DNA of 64,000 nt. It comes from CAZTZY01 sp964617765 (lineage in GTDB: Bacteria; Pseudomonadota; Gammaproteobacteria; Pseudomonadales; DT-91). A program made the translations under genes and the position numbers. Below are positions 47,138 to 56,554 of the stretch, piece after piece (the first letter of the stretch is position 1; each line of letters begins with the position of its first letter). Below the pieces are notes generated by a model, which had not been told where the DNA came from, searched no databases, and worked only from the letters and a program-made list of their open reading frames with translations. The DNA is taken from assembly GCA_964617765.1 (NCBI GenBank), contig CAZTZY010000001.1, forward strand, positions 30,078 through 94,077, read 5' to 3'.

Positions 47138-47372
47138 TTTCTTATCTTGTTACTTTTAAAAAAACAGGCACTGAAGTCACCCTGCATGATTTAATTATTA
47201 AAATGATGGCCCATTTTATGATGTTCGAAAATTCATCTAACATATTAATTTTTAATGTCTATTTTTAAGTTTATCCCCGCTTGAGACATTTTAAAATCCT
47301 ATGTTTCATTATTGAAGAGCGGTACAATCGGCAAAATAGTGACCATTACATGATGTTATTATTCAGCTGACC
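47138..47372. other. Gene-free stretch after rpoN where hpf would be expected
   Basis: No HPF-like frame is recognisable on either strand. The DNA is A+T-rich with many stops. A TACAAT hexamer at 47323-47328 might be a -10 element for the downstream rapZ transcript, but no acceptable -35 lies at the right distance. Together with the PtsN-like remnant that follows, this makes up a 403-base gap between rpoN and rapZ. Confidence 0.5.
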
Positions 47373-47480
47373 ATGATAATGAATCGCATTTTTGAACAAA
47401 AACTGACTCTCTGTAAGGCACTTGGCAACAGCAAGAAACGTGTTTTTGCGTCAAACCAAAACCAGCGGAAAACTCTATAA
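47373..47480 (+). pseudogene. Possible remnant of ptsN (N-terminal fragment, 35 codons)
   Basis: The frame from the ATG at 47373 encodes 35 residues, including EQKLTLCKALGNSKKRVF. This resembles the N-terminus of PtsN (EIIA-Ntr), where an LTP.RTLC..pG.SKKRALE type sequence precedes the first helices. The position between rpoN and rapZ is exactly where ptsN normally sits. The frame ends at TAA (47478-47480), well before the phosphorylated histidine region, so no functional EIIA could be made. I infer that most of ptsN was deleted. A conserved small peptide or chance similarity remain possible. Confidence 0.45.
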
Positions 47481-47508
47481 CGCTGCTACACACTTCGTAA
47501 AAGCAGCG
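47481..47508 (+). promoter_or_regulatory. Hairpin in the rapZ leader
   Basis: CGCTGCT (47481-47487) and AGCAGCG (47502-47508) form a perfect seven-base stem with a 14-base loop, directly after the stop of the PtsN-like remnant and 32 bases before the rapZ ATG. No T-run follows, so it is not an intrinsic terminator. It could stabilise or regulate the rapZ message. Confidence 0.4.
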
Positions 47509-47540
47509 TAGACACAAAACATCTTTCTTCAGGAGGCCTG

Positions 47541-48401
47541 ATGAAACTGGTGATTATTAGTGGTCGTTCGGGATCAGGGAAATCAACAGCATTGAATGTA
47601 CTTGAAGATGCAGGTTTTTATTGCATTGATAATTTGCCGGCCGGCTTATTACCATCACTGATTGAACAGTCAAAAAACAAACAAACAGAAAATAACAATC
47701 TGGCTGTATGCATCGATGCTCGCAACCATACCTATGATATTGCCAACCTTACCAGCGTGCGCAAAAATCTTCCGGCCGATGTAGAAACCAAAATCGTCTA
47801 TCTCGATGCCAGTAGTCCTGAACTGATAAAACGTTTCAGCGAGACTCGTCGAAAACATCCTCTAAGCAATAAAGAAACTACCTTACGCGAAGCCATTCAG
47901 AAAGAAGAACAATTGTTGGCGCCGATTGCAGCCATTGCCGATTTGCAGATTAATACCGATTCCATGAATATTCACGACTTACGGGAAATTGTGAAAAAAC
48001 GCCTATGTGCAGATTTGGAAACAGGCGGCATGGCTATATTATTTACTTCCTTCGGATTTAAAAAAGGCATCCCGGTTGATGCTGATATTGTTTACGATGT
48101 GCGCTGCCTGCCTAACCCTTACTGGAAACCGGAACTCCGTAATTTTTCGGGGAAGGATCCCGTAGTGCAGAATTTCTTGTCTCACCACGACGATGTGAAA
48201 AATATGTTTGAGGATATTCGAGTCTATCTTGAAAGGTGGTTGCCAAAGTTCAGTGCCAGTAACCGCAGTTATATCACCATATCCATTGGCTGTACCGGCG
48301 GGATGCATCGTTCAGTTTTTTTATGTGAGCTATTAGCCCAACATTTTTCTGCGTCCATGGATAACGTCCAGATCTATCATCGCGATTTAAAGGATCATTA
48401 A
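47541..48401 (+). CDS. rapZ: RNase adapter protein RapZ (nucleotide-binding)
   Basis: 286 residues. Walker A GRSGSGKST at 8-16 is followed by AGFYCIDNLPAGLLP and a C-terminal domain with FTSFGFKKGIP, DVRCLPNPYW and GCTGGMHRSV. In Enterobacteria the C-terminal domain binds glucosamine-6-phosphate and sRNAs to direct RNase E cleavage of GlmZ; outside that group its role may differ. A strong AGGAGG lies seven bases before the ATG. ptsO follows two bases after the stop, so the two are co-translated. Confidence 0.95.
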   Translation: MKLVIISGRSGSGKSTALNVLEDAGFYCIDNLPAGLLPSLIEQSKNKQTENNNLAVCIDARNHTYDIANLTSVRKNLPADVETKIVYLDASSPELIKRFSETRRKHPLSNKETTLREAIQKEEQLLAPIAAIADLQINTDSMNIHDLREIVKKRLCADLETGGMAILFTSFGFKKGIPVDADIVYDVRCLPNPYWKPELRNFSGKDPVVQNFLSHHDDVKNMFEDIRVYLERWLPKFSASNRSYITISIGCTGGMHRSVFLCELLAQHFSASMDNVQIYHRDLKDH

Positions 48402-48403
48402 AG

Positions 48404-48670
48404 ATGCAAACAGCAACTCTATCCATTCTGAATTCATTGGGTTTGCATGCCCGACCATCCGCCAAAATTACCCATCTTGCCAATCAATACCAGAGCGATA
48501 TCCAGCTCACAGCCAATAATAAAACCATTAACGCAAAAAGTATCATGCAAGTGATGATGCTGGCGGCCAGCCAGGGCACATCTATTATTGTAACTGCCGA
48601 AGGTGTTGATGAGATAGACGCTATAAATGCTTTAACTCTCTTGTTTGATAACCATTTCGACGAAAAATAG
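48404..48670 (+). CDS. ptsO: Phosphocarrier protein NPr (HPr-like, PTS-Ntr)
   Basis: 88 residues, the standard HPr size. LGLHARPSAKI places the phosphorylated histidine at position 15. KTINAKSIMQVMMLAASQGT carries the Ser-46-region motif. NPr accepts phosphate from EI-Ntr (PtsP) and normally passes it to PtsN. Here ptsN is not in the locus, so the acceptor must be elsewhere in the genome or the relay has been changed. Confidence 0.94.
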   Translation: MQTATLSILNSLGLHARPSAKITHLANQYQSDIQLTANNKTINAKSIMQVMMLAASQGTSIIVTAEGVDEIDAINALTLLFDNHFDEK

Positions 48671-48755
48671 CCATCAATTCCAGCACTATGATTGAGAAAA
48701 CTCAGTTAATGCCTGATAATTGCGTTTATATTCTTCCAGCCTTAATAACACCAAC

Positions 48756-50108
48756 ATGCCAAGCGATAAAGTACAGATACAGGAACAACTGCAGCTGTTA
48801 AGTAATTCACTTAGCATGGGCACTCTTGCGCCCGTGGCACGCATGCTGAACAGCATGAAACCGCAAGATGCAGCTCACTTGTTAGAATCTTCGCCGCCCA
48901 AAATGCGCCATACCATTTGGCAATTGGTTGATTCTGATAATGAAGGTGAAATCCTGCCTTTCCTGAGCGAGGAAATTCAGAAACAATTTCTTGAAGGTCT
49001 GAATGCCGAGGAAGTATTGGCAATTACTGAAGGCCTGGAGACTGATGATATAGCCGACATCCTGCAGCAATTGCCTAACACCATTATTCAGGAAGTTATC
49101 CTGTCAATGGATCAGCAAGACCGTCAGCGGGTTGAAAGTGTTTTGAATTTTGACGAAGACAGTGCCGGCGGCCTGATGAGTACGGAAATGATTACCATCC
49201 GGGCACCCATCACACTCGATGTCGTTCTGCGCTATTTACGCCGCCATGAAGACCTGCCTGAAAACACAGATACTCTTTATGTCGTCAATCGACAAGATGA
49301 GTTCATTGGCTTGTTACCCATTTCACGATTGATCATTAGTGACCCCGGCAGCACCGTGCGCGAAGTCATGATTACCGAGGCAAAAACCATTCCTGTTGAT
49401 ATGCCCAAACAGGAAGTCGCATTGTTATTCGAACGTAATAACTGGGTATCAGCACCTGTTGTTAATGCAATAGGCAAACTACTCGGCCGCATCACCATCG
49501 ACGATATTGTCGATGTCATTCGTGATGATGCAGAACATAATATGTTAAGTATGGCGGGTTTGACCGAAGATGAAGACACCTTTGCTTCAGTTAGAAAGAC
49601 CGCTCCTCGACGCGCCATTTGGCTCGGCATTAATTTATTAACGGCAATTCTCGCCTCAGCGGTAATCCGTATATTTGAAGGTACAATTCAGCAAGTTGTT
49701 GCTTTGGCGGTACTGATGCCCATTGTTGCCAGTATGGGCGGCGTAGCAGGTACCCAAACCCAAACCATTATCATTAGGGGTATAGCCCTGGGTCAAATTG
49801 GCAAGAATAACTCTCTCTGGCTATTAACACGGGAGGTCGCTGTTGGATTGCTAAATGGCATCTGCTGGGCAACAGCAATTGGCGTAATTACCTATTTGAT
49901 GTATTACGACATAAAACTTTCTTTCATCATAGGTTTTGCCTTGGTCATCAATATTATTGCTTCCGCCATAGCTGGAACACTGCTGCCGATTGCGCTCAAA
50001 AAAATGCATATTGATCCAGCCTTGGCTGGCGGAGTTATTCTCACTACAGTCACTGATGTGGTTGGATTTATGGCCTTTTTAGGACTGGCAACGTGGGTAT
50101 ATTTATAA
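48756..50108 (+). CDS. mgtE: Magnesium transporter MgtE
   Basis: 450 residues from the ATG at 48756; the longest frame uses a TTG at 48720 with no better ribosome site. An N-terminal Mg-sensing helical domain (LEGLNAEEVLAITEGLETDD) is followed by a CBS pair (140-265: GGLMSTEMITI, PVVNAIGKLLGRITIDDIVD) and five membrane helices. These contain MGGVAGTQTQTIIIRGIALG and the pore Asp in VILTTVTDVVGF. It imports Mg2+ through a channel gated by cytosolic Mg2+. The stop shares one base with the darP start. Confidence 0.95.
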   Translation: MPSDKVQIQEQLQLLSNSLSMGTLAPVARMLNSMKPQDAAHLLESSPPKMRHTIWQLVDSDNEGEILPFLSEEIQKQFLEGLNAEEVLAITEGLETDDIADILQQLPNTIIQEVILSMDQQDRQRVESVLNFDEDSAGGLMSTEMITIRAPITLDVVLRYLRRHEDLPENTDTLYVVNRQDEFIGLLPISRLIISDPGSTVREVMITEAKTIPVDMPKQEVALLFERNNWVSAPVVNAIGKLLGRITIDDIVDVIRDDAEHNMLSMAGLTEDEDTFASVRKTAPRRAIWLGINLLTAILASAVIRIFEGTIQQVVALAVLMPIVASMGGVAGTQTQTIIIRGIALGQIGKNNSLWLLTREVAVGLLNGICWATAIGVITYLMYYDIKLSFIIGFALVINIIASAIAGTLLPIALKKMHIDPALAGGVILTTVTDVVGFMAFLGLATWVYL

Positions 50109-50602
50109 TGAATAATGATTTTGAAGATACACAAGAAATAAAAAGCAAGACACAGCTAAAAGATGAAATGCATGAATTACAAAGTTTAGGCGAAGCTTTA
50201 TTGGCATTACCTTTAAGTGTTTACCATACGCTCCCAGTTCCTGAAGACCTTGATGACGCTCTTACTGCAGCACGTAAAATAACTGCACATGGAGCCAGGC
50301 GCCGACAAATGCAATTTATTGGCAAGGTCATGCGCACAATTGATGCAGCTCCTTTGGAAGCTGCTTATGAGGAATGGAAAGCAGGTAATAAGAAACTGGC
50401 TCGCGAACATCAATATCTTGAAGAATTACGCGACAAGCTAATTACTGGCGATAAAGTTGCACTCGATGAATTCATTCAACAACATCAGGATTGTGACATA
50501 CAACAACTTAGACAATTAATCCGGCTTGCCCAACAAGAAAAAAAGCAGGATAAACCCCCGAAAAACTACCGCAAGTTATTCCAGTTTCTTAAAGAGATTT
50601 AA
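50108..50602 (+). CDS. darP: Ribosome maturation factor DarP (YjgA, DUF615)
   Basis: 164 residues from the ATG at 50108, which overlaps the mgtE TAA by one base; the five residues upstream in the open frame lie inside mgtE. DUF615 features include SKTQLKDEMHELQSLGEALL near the N-terminus, ARKITAHGARRRQMQFIGKV in the middle and a basic helical C-terminus (NYRKLFQFLKEI). DarP binds the 50S subunit and promotes its late assembly. Ends convergently 40 bases from yhdP. Confidence 0.92.
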   Translation: MNNDFEDTQEIKSKTQLKDEMHELQSLGEALLALPLSVYHTLPVPEDLDDALTAARKITAHGARRRQMQFIGKVMRTIDAAPLEAAYEEWKAGNKKLAREHQYLEELRDKLITGDKVALDEFIQQHQDCDIQQLRQLIRLAQQEKKQDKPPKNYRKLFQFLKEI

Positions 50603-50641
50603 GCGCTCCCCTAAAAAAATTAGCGGCGCACTTAAGTTGCC

Positions 50642-53600
50642 CTATTGTAGTGTTTCAGGCTTAACATCTAACGACTGCACATTATCTACAGAAGGATTGA
50701 TATTCTGCTTTTCAAAATCTTCCTCGGTATCAAAAAGCCTGCTGAATTTTATCTGTGGATCCTCAAAAGCACCAGTGACTGTATAAACAGCACTGGATAT
50801 CTTATCAACCTGCTTATTCAATACCTTGCTAATAATATAAATTCCGGCAGCTGTTGGTAACCCGGCCGCCAGGCCAACAATCCATGGCAAGTTACTGGCC
50901 AAAGGTAACGTCACACCCATGGTCATATCCAATGTTTTTGTATTCATATCAAAGCCGCCATAAAGTCGTATTTTGCTGGCCGAACTTTTAATCACCATAG
51001 GTTGGTCAAAATGATAGACACCATGATCAGAACTAATCACACCAAAAACGGTATCGTAAGATAATCCCTGGCTGGTTAAATCAGAGAAATCCAGTTGCAG
51101 TCGCTTAACAAGATTGGTGATATTAAAGATCCCAATAAATTTTAATGCATCGGTACTTGTTGAGCTAACATCAGAAAAATTGCCTTTCTCCATCTTCAAT
51201 TGTGTTTCTGCAATAATGTTATTAAATTCAAAATCAGTAGGGACTCCATCCCACGAACTCACCACTTTAAATTCAGCCTTTTCACTATTGATTTCCTGCT
51301 TATATCCCCATGATTTCAACACCTGAGCAATATTATCACTGACGAACTTGCCTTTAAAATGCGTTTTGGGATGCTCTCCAAATGTCCAATATAATGTAGC
51401 CCCATCATCCGTATCCGAGGTAAGCCTCATTGCCTTGAAACTGGCCTGCATATTTTCCAGCGCCATGTAATCCTGATAACTACGCACTTTGAATTCCCAC
51501 TCACCGAAATCTTCACCACTAGAGATTAATTTATCGATAGTAACGTCAATATCAGGGAAATTACTCAGTGATTTATTAGCATAGCCCACGCCTGATTCTT
51601 GCTGTTTCTTGGAAAGAAACTCAAGATTGACCCGATGCAAATGCAAGTCCATCGGCTGTTCATCTTCATAAATTTTTAAGGTGGCCTTTAAATCCTTATG
51701 GTCTATACCTAACTGCCAATATGAAACAGTATTGAATAAATCAAAGCTTACCGAATCTAACATCTCATCATAGGCTTTAAGTTTTTTGATTTGCAGATTT
51801 TCCACGACAAAAACCAGTGACTGTTTCTCTTGAGACAATGGATTTCCTTTCATTAATTCTTTATAACGAGCAATAACGTCCAGCCACTCTTGCGAATCAA
51901 CCTCAAGCACTTGACCGCCAAGAATCACTTTTCCCATTTCATATTGGCCCTTGTTCAACCCAAGATTTATAACGCCTGAGTCAACCCCATTTTCACCTAA
52001 CATAAAGTGGGCATTAATACCCTCACCATAAACAATATCAACTTCCCGCGATTCGCCGCTAAATGGGAAATGCAAGGTGAAATCGCGCTTACTTTTTGCT
52101 TTCTTAATAAACGGCTTGGGTAAATTAACCTGCAGGCCTTTTAAGTCCGAACCTATACGCAAACCTGAACCTGCCGATCCATAGTAAACTTCTGCATTAA
52201 ATACTGCTGCACCGCTTAAAAAATTGACTAATGGCTGCCCACTCCATTTAGCAAATTCAGTTGCATCAACTTGTCCCTGCATTTGTATCGAAGTGTCGCT
52301 TTTTTCTTCGTTAACACGGGATACTATTTTTGCAGTAACCGGTTTACCCAGAAAAGTCGCGACAATACCTGAACTTGTTAGTCCCTCATCAGAATTGAAA
52401 TTCACTGGTCCGGATATATTTCTTACCAATATATTCTGTTGTGGCAGGCTTAAATTAACTGTATCCAGACTCGAGCTTACATTTACTTTTGTGCTGACGC
52501 TGGCAGCTAATTGGGTAGAAACATCAACGATTGCCGTTATCTTGCCTTTATCAGATGTCCATTGATCAATAACATGATCCATCTGGTTTGCCAGCACCTC
52601 ACCCTTAAGGAATGATAATACCTGTCCCGACAAACCCTCGGCTTCAGCTTTGACATTGATCAACTCACCCTCGGCTGAAGGTGAAAGCTGAAATTCAGCT
52701 TTTTTTATTAACAGTTCTTCTGTTTTGGCATCCTTAACATGTGCATACCCGAATTTATCATCCAGCAAAAACTCACCATTAATTTTCTCAATTGCCGGCC
52801 ACTGGTCTGCATAGGTCAAAATTGCATCTTTCACAGTCAACCACAACTGAATCACTCTGTGCTCATTAGATTCATTTTGGGTAGGTCCATGGTAAATAAA
52901 CGCAACTTCTGGAAACTCACCTTCCTGGATATTTTTTTCTAACCAATCCACCAAATTTTTACTAACTACATTAGGAATGAATATATTTTTATAACTGGCA
53001 GCCGTATTTTTCATCCCAATATTCAGACTTAATCTTGGGGAATAATGACCTGATTTTACCGTGGGCAAACTCAATCCAAACTCTCCATGCGCCAGTCCGG
53101 ATTTTGCTTCTAAAAACAAATCTTTGCCATTAACATAAATAGCATCCTGGCCTATATGCCAATCTACATAACCTTTCGCCTTATCAAACAGCATCGGTTT
53201 TTCGTATAAATGCGGGAAATACATCGATAAATCATGCGTGTCAAATTCCACAAAACCGGATTTTCCGGCAACCTGCATATAGCCGTTAATCGAGAGTATT
53301 TCTGGCGCCCCATTCCAGGCAGACACTGAAACGTTGTGTAATTCGGCTCTTAAATCGAACGGTACGTTCTTGCCAAATTTCGCATGAACATTATTCAAGA
53401 TACCTCTTGGCGATAATGAATCCAAAATGATTTTAAGCTCTTCGGATATAGGTAATGTACGGGAAAACTTATATACATCACCTAAATTCAATCGCTTTGC
53501 ACTAATATGAAAATGCTCTTTATATCTTAATTGTGTTGGCCCAAGGCTGTAATTATTCTGACCGCTTTGAATCAAGGATTTTGGCGACTCAACCAAAAAT

Positions 53601-54511
53601 TGCTCATCTGTATAGGTACCGAAAAGAGTTGTTTTAACAGAATCAAGTTTTACGATAGTTTTATTTTTATTCAACACCAGATCATTTATAGCCAATCGAC
53701 CACTAAAAGCCGATTGATTTGGCCTCCAATAAAACCAGAGTTCATTAGAAAGGCTTCCTTGCTTTACTAATGACATTTCTGGAATCAGAGATACTAAATC
53801 CACCACTGAATAATTATTGATTTTTACATAACCCTTTAATTTAAAATCTTCCTCCATAGGGTCATTTTTTGTGTTAACTATCAAAAGCCCAACCTGCTTA
53901 CTATGTTGGTTTAGCTGAAAACTAAAGTGCTTTTCATTTTTATAGGTTGTAATACGCGCCATTAAATTGGGCAAATGTACAGGAGTACCTTTATATGGCC
54001 ATAAAGATAAATGAATGTTTTGCATAACCAGTTCGTCAATTGCCCAAAGTCGATTTAAAACAGTTGTTAGATTCTGTTTTTCCCTGTCTTCCTTCTCCAG
54101 ATTAGCAAAACTCCATTTACCTTTTTCATCTTCTATCAGCAAAATATCCATATTGGACAATTCGATAAAATCGAAATACAACTTCTGATGAAGCAATGAT
54201 TTTATAAAATTTAACTTTATTTGAAGTTTTTCAAGGTATAAATCTTCATCCAGCTTATTAGATTTTACACTGACACCATACAGACTGATTTTTGGCTGGA
54301 ATAAATTCCACTCGCTCTGGATTTCTTTGGCAGTAATAACAATATTATTGCGTGCATTAATCTGTTCGAGAAAACCTTCTCGATATTGATTAATATTTGG
54401 GGAATAATATCTAAGAAGACTGGAAGCAACAGCTATAAAAACTACAACAAAAACAAATGTGATAAGTATGGCGTGTGAAATCACATCAATAAGTTTCAGC
54501 AAATTTTTCAT
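50642..54511 (-). CDS. yhdP: YhdP family AsmA-like lipid transport protein
   Basis: 1289 residues, close to the E. coli YhdP length. One N-terminal membrane anchor (about 12-32) is followed by a very long periplasmic beta-rich region (DUF3971/AsmA2 type). The C-terminal AsmA-like part has TDALKFIGIFNITNLVKRLQ and LRLYGGFDMNTKTLDMTMGV-type segments, then a hydrophobic patch (LPWIVGLAAGLPTAAGIY). YhdP, with TamB and YdbH, moves phospholipids between the inner and outer membranes. Last gene of mreBCD-maf-rng-yhdP, ten bases after rng. Confidence 0.93.
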   Translation of the reverse strand: MKNLLKLIDVISHAILITFVFVVVFIAVASSLLRYYSPNINQYREGFLEQINARNNIVITAKEIQSEWNLFQPKISLYGVSVKSNKLDEDLYLEKLQIKLNFIKSLLHQKLYFDFIELSNMDILLIEDEKGKWSFANLEKEDREKQNLTTVLNRLWAIDELVMQNIHLSLWPYKGTPVHLPNLMARITTYKNEKHFSFQLNQHSKQVGLLIVNTKNDPMEEDFKLKGYVKINNYSVVDLVSLIPEMSLVKQGSLSNELWFYWRPNQSAFSGRLAINDLVLNKNKTIVKLDSVKTTLFGTYTDEQFLVESPKSLIQSGQNNYSLGPTQLRYKEHFHISAKRLNLGDVYKFSRTLPISEELKIILDSLSPRGILNNVHAKFGKNVPFDLRAELHNVSVSAWNGAPEILSINGYMQVAGKSGFVEFDTHDLSMYFPHLYEKPMLFDKAKGYVDWHIGQDAIYVNGKDLFLEAKSGLAHGEFGLSLPTVKSGHYSPRLSLNIGMKNTAASYKNIFIPNVVSKNLVDWLEKNIQEGEFPEVAFIYHGPTQNESNEHRVIQLWLTVKDAILTYADQWPAIEKINGEFLLDDKFGYAHVKDAKTEELLIKKAEFQLSPSAEGELINVKAEAEGLSGQVLSFLKGEVLANQMDHVIDQWTSDKGKITAIVDVSTQLAASVSTKVNVSSSLDTVNLSLPQQNILVRNISGPVNFNSDEGLTSSGIVATFLGKPVTAKIVSRVNEEKSDTSIQMQGQVDATEFAKWSGQPLVNFLSGAAVFNAEVYYGSAGSGLRIGSDLKGLQVNLPKPFIKKAKSKRDFTLHFPFSGESREVDIVYGEGINAHFMLGENGVDSGVINLGLNKGQYEMGKVILGGQVLEVDSQEWLDVIARYKELMKGNPLSQEKQSLVFVVENLQIKKLKAYDEMLDSVSFDLFNTVSYWQLGIDHKDLKATLKIYEDEQPMDLHLHRVNLEFLSKKQQESGVGYANKSLSNFPDIDVTIDKLISSGEDFGEWEFKVRSYQDYMALENMQASFKAMRLTSDTDDGATLYWTFGEHPKTHFKGKFVSDNIAQVLKSWGYKQEINSEKAEFKVVSSWDGVPTDFEFNNIIAETQLKMEKGNFSDVSSTSTDALKFIGIFNITNLVKRLQLDFSDLTSQGLSYDTVFGVISSDHGVYHFDQPMVIKSSASKIRLYGGFDMNTKTLDMTMGVTLPLASNLPWIVGLAAGLPTAAGIYIISKVLNKQVDKISSAVYTVTGAFEDPQIKFSRLFDTEEDFEKQNINPSVDNVQSLDVKPETLQ

Positions 54512-54521
54512 TCTGAATTAC

Positions 54522-55976
54522 TCATAGGAGAATCACATCAAATCGTTCCTGACTGTACATTGGACCAATCTGGAAACGTAATGATTTACCAATAAACTCT
54601 TCAAGATCAGCCACATTGGAGGACTCTTCATCCAATAACCGCTCTATAACTGCTGTTGATGCCATCACCAGATAAGCATCATGATTATAAGCCCGCGCCT
54701 CCCTGAGAATTGCCCGGAATATTTCATAACAAACAGTTTCTATTGATTTGATAGTTCCACGACCTTCACAAACCGCGCAACTTTCGCTAAGGATTTGCTC
54801 CAGACTTTCTCGTGTACGTTTTCGTACAATTTGAACCAGACCAAGCTCCGTTACACCTGATATATTCGTACGCGTAAAATCTTTATCTAATGCTTTCTCG
54901 AGATTGAGCAGAACCTGGCGACGATGTTCTTCATCTTGCATATCGATAAAATCAACAATGATGATGCCGCCCAGATTACGCACACGTAACTGTCTTGCCA
55001 ATGCCGTTGCCGCCTCAAGATTGGTTTTAAAAATAGTTTCATCCAGATTTTTATAACCCACATAGGCGCCGGTATTCACGTCAATCGTCGTCATGGCTTC
55101 TGTCTGGTCAATAATCAAGTAACCTCCCGACTTCAATTCTACCTTTCTACTCAATGCGCGCTGAATCTCTTCTTCTACATTGTAGAGTTCAAAAATAGGC
55201 CGCTCCCCCGGATACCATTCCAGAAGATCTTTTGCTTCAGGTAAAAATTCCTCACAAAACACGTTCATTTTTTGCAATGTTTCTCTTGAATCCACCCTGA
55301 TTTTTTCAATATGCTCAGGAAGCTTATCGCGCAGTATTTTCAGGTATGCCGGATGATCCTGATAAAGACAAACAATATTTGTTAGATTATTATCTTTGAT
55401 TTCTAGATTCATCCATAACCTACTCAAAAACAACATATCTTTTATTAAGTCTTGTTGAAGGCAATTCTCTGCAGCAGTTCTAATAATAAAACCACCCTTT
55501 AAATCAGCCATATGACCAGATGCAACCTCTCGCACCAAAGCCTTCAAACGCTCCCTTTCAGCCTCGTCAGTAATTCTTTGTGAAATTCCAATAGTGTCAA
55601 TATCTGGCATATAAACCAGATATCGTGATGAAAGTGATAAAGTAGTAGTTGCGCGAGCCCCCTTTGAACCAATAGGATCTTTCATTATTTGCACTGTTAT
55701 AAACTGGCCTTCGCGCAATATTTGAGTAATATCTTTTATCTCTCCTTCCGGTTTTTGTAAATCACTGTTAGATATAAAACAGGTTCTTTCTAATCCGACA
55801 TCCAAAAATGCAGCCTGCATACCGGGTAATACACGCACTACCTTTCCTCGATAAATATTACCTACAAGTCCTTTATGCCTAGTCCTTTCAATCATGACCT
55901 CTTGTAAAACACCGTTTTCGATCATTGCTACGCGTGTTTCCATAGGAGTTATGTTGACTAAAATCTCATCACTCAT
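54522..55976 (-). CDS. rng: Ribonuclease G
   Basis: 484 residues. An S1 RNA-binding domain (35-120, GNIYRGKVVRVLPGMQAAFLD) is followed by the RNase E/G catalytic core with TTIDVNTGAYVG and GGIIIVDFIDM (Mg-binding Asp residues) and the zinc link SCAVCEGRGT. It cleaves single-stranded A/U-rich RNA and matures the 16S rRNA 5' end. It has no RNase E-type C-terminal scaffold, which fits RNase G. The start overlaps the maf stop by four bases. Confidence 0.95.
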   Translation of the reverse strand: MSDEILVNITPMETRVAMIENGVLQEVMIERTRHKGLVGNIYRGKVVRVLPGMQAAFLDVGLERTCFISNSDLQKPEGEIKDITQILREGQFITVQIMKDPIGSKGARATTTLSLSSRYLVYMPDIDTIGISQRITDEAERERLKALVREVASGHMADLKGGFIIRTAAENCLQQDLIKDMLFLSRLWMNLEIKDNNLTNIVCLYQDHPAYLKILRDKLPEHIEKIRVDSRETLQKMNVFCEEFLPEAKDLLEWYPGERPIFELYNVEEEIQRALSRKVELKSGGYLIIDQTEAMTTIDVNTGAYVGYKNLDETIFKTNLEAATALARQLRVRNLGGIIIVDFIDMQDEEHRRQVLLNLEKALDKDFTRTNISGVTELGLVQIVRKRTRESLEQILSESCAVCEGRGTIKSIETVCYEIFRAILREARAYNHDAYLVMASTAVIERLLDEESSNVADLEEFIGKSLRFQIGPMYSQERFDVILL

Positions 55977-56554
55977 AGTAAGGTTTTAACACCCTGCTGC
56001 TTTAATAACAATGCAGTTTCATATAAAGGCAGGCCCATAATGCCTGAATAACTACCCCGTATTTCTTTTATCCATACTGCCGCCAATCCTTGTATAGCAT
56101 ACGCACCCGCCTTATCTTTCGGTTCACCTGTCTGCCAATATGCATCCATACTTTCCTGTGAAATAATGGCGAATTCAACTTCATTATCGCTCAGTAAAGT
56201 TTTTACTTCCCCGTCTTTGCACACTGCAACACACGTCAATACCCGGTGCTTTCTATTGGAAAGCTTTTTCCATAACTTAAAAGCATCTTCTCTGGAATCT
56301 GGCTTACCAAGAATAACGTTATCACAAACAATTAATGTATCAGCAGCAATAACAATAGCATTAGATCTTGATGCCGCAACAAGCTTCGCCTTTTCAATTG
56401 CCAAACGTTTAACACAATCACTGGCTCTCTCATTCAATAGGGGTGATTCATCAATACCTGCACTAAATATTTCTGCTGGCTCAATACCGATTTGAGCAAG
56501 CAGTTGTTTTCTTCTGGGCGAGGCTGATGCCAATATGATTTTTACAGTTTTCAT
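55973..56554 (-). CDS. maf: Maf-like dTTP/UTP pyrophosphatase (YhdE type)
   Basis: 193 residues with the Maf motifs ASASPRRKQLLAQIGI (phosphate loop), IAADTLIVCDN (catalytic Asp) and KDKAGAYAIQGLAA, the last typical of the YhdE branch rather than YceF. It hydrolyses dTTP, UTP and modified nucleotides to monophosphates and is linked to septum-formation control. It overlaps mreD and rng by four bases on either side. Confidence 0.93.
   Translation of the reverse strand: MKTVKIILASASPRRKQLLAQIGIEPAEIFSAGIDESPLLNERASDCVKRLAIEKAKLVAASRSNAIVIAADTLIVCDNVILGKPDSREDAFKLWKKLSNRKHRVLTCVAVCKDGEVKTLLSDNEVEFAIISQESMDAYWQTGEPKDKAGAYAIQGLAAVWIKEIRGSYSGIMGLPLYETALLLKQQGVKTLL

Noticed and set aside
47281..47328. 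Possible sigma-70 promoter (TTGAGA and TACAAT) for rapZ
   Set aside because: The hexamers are 36 bases apart and no other acceptable -35 sits at 16-18 bases from TACAAT.
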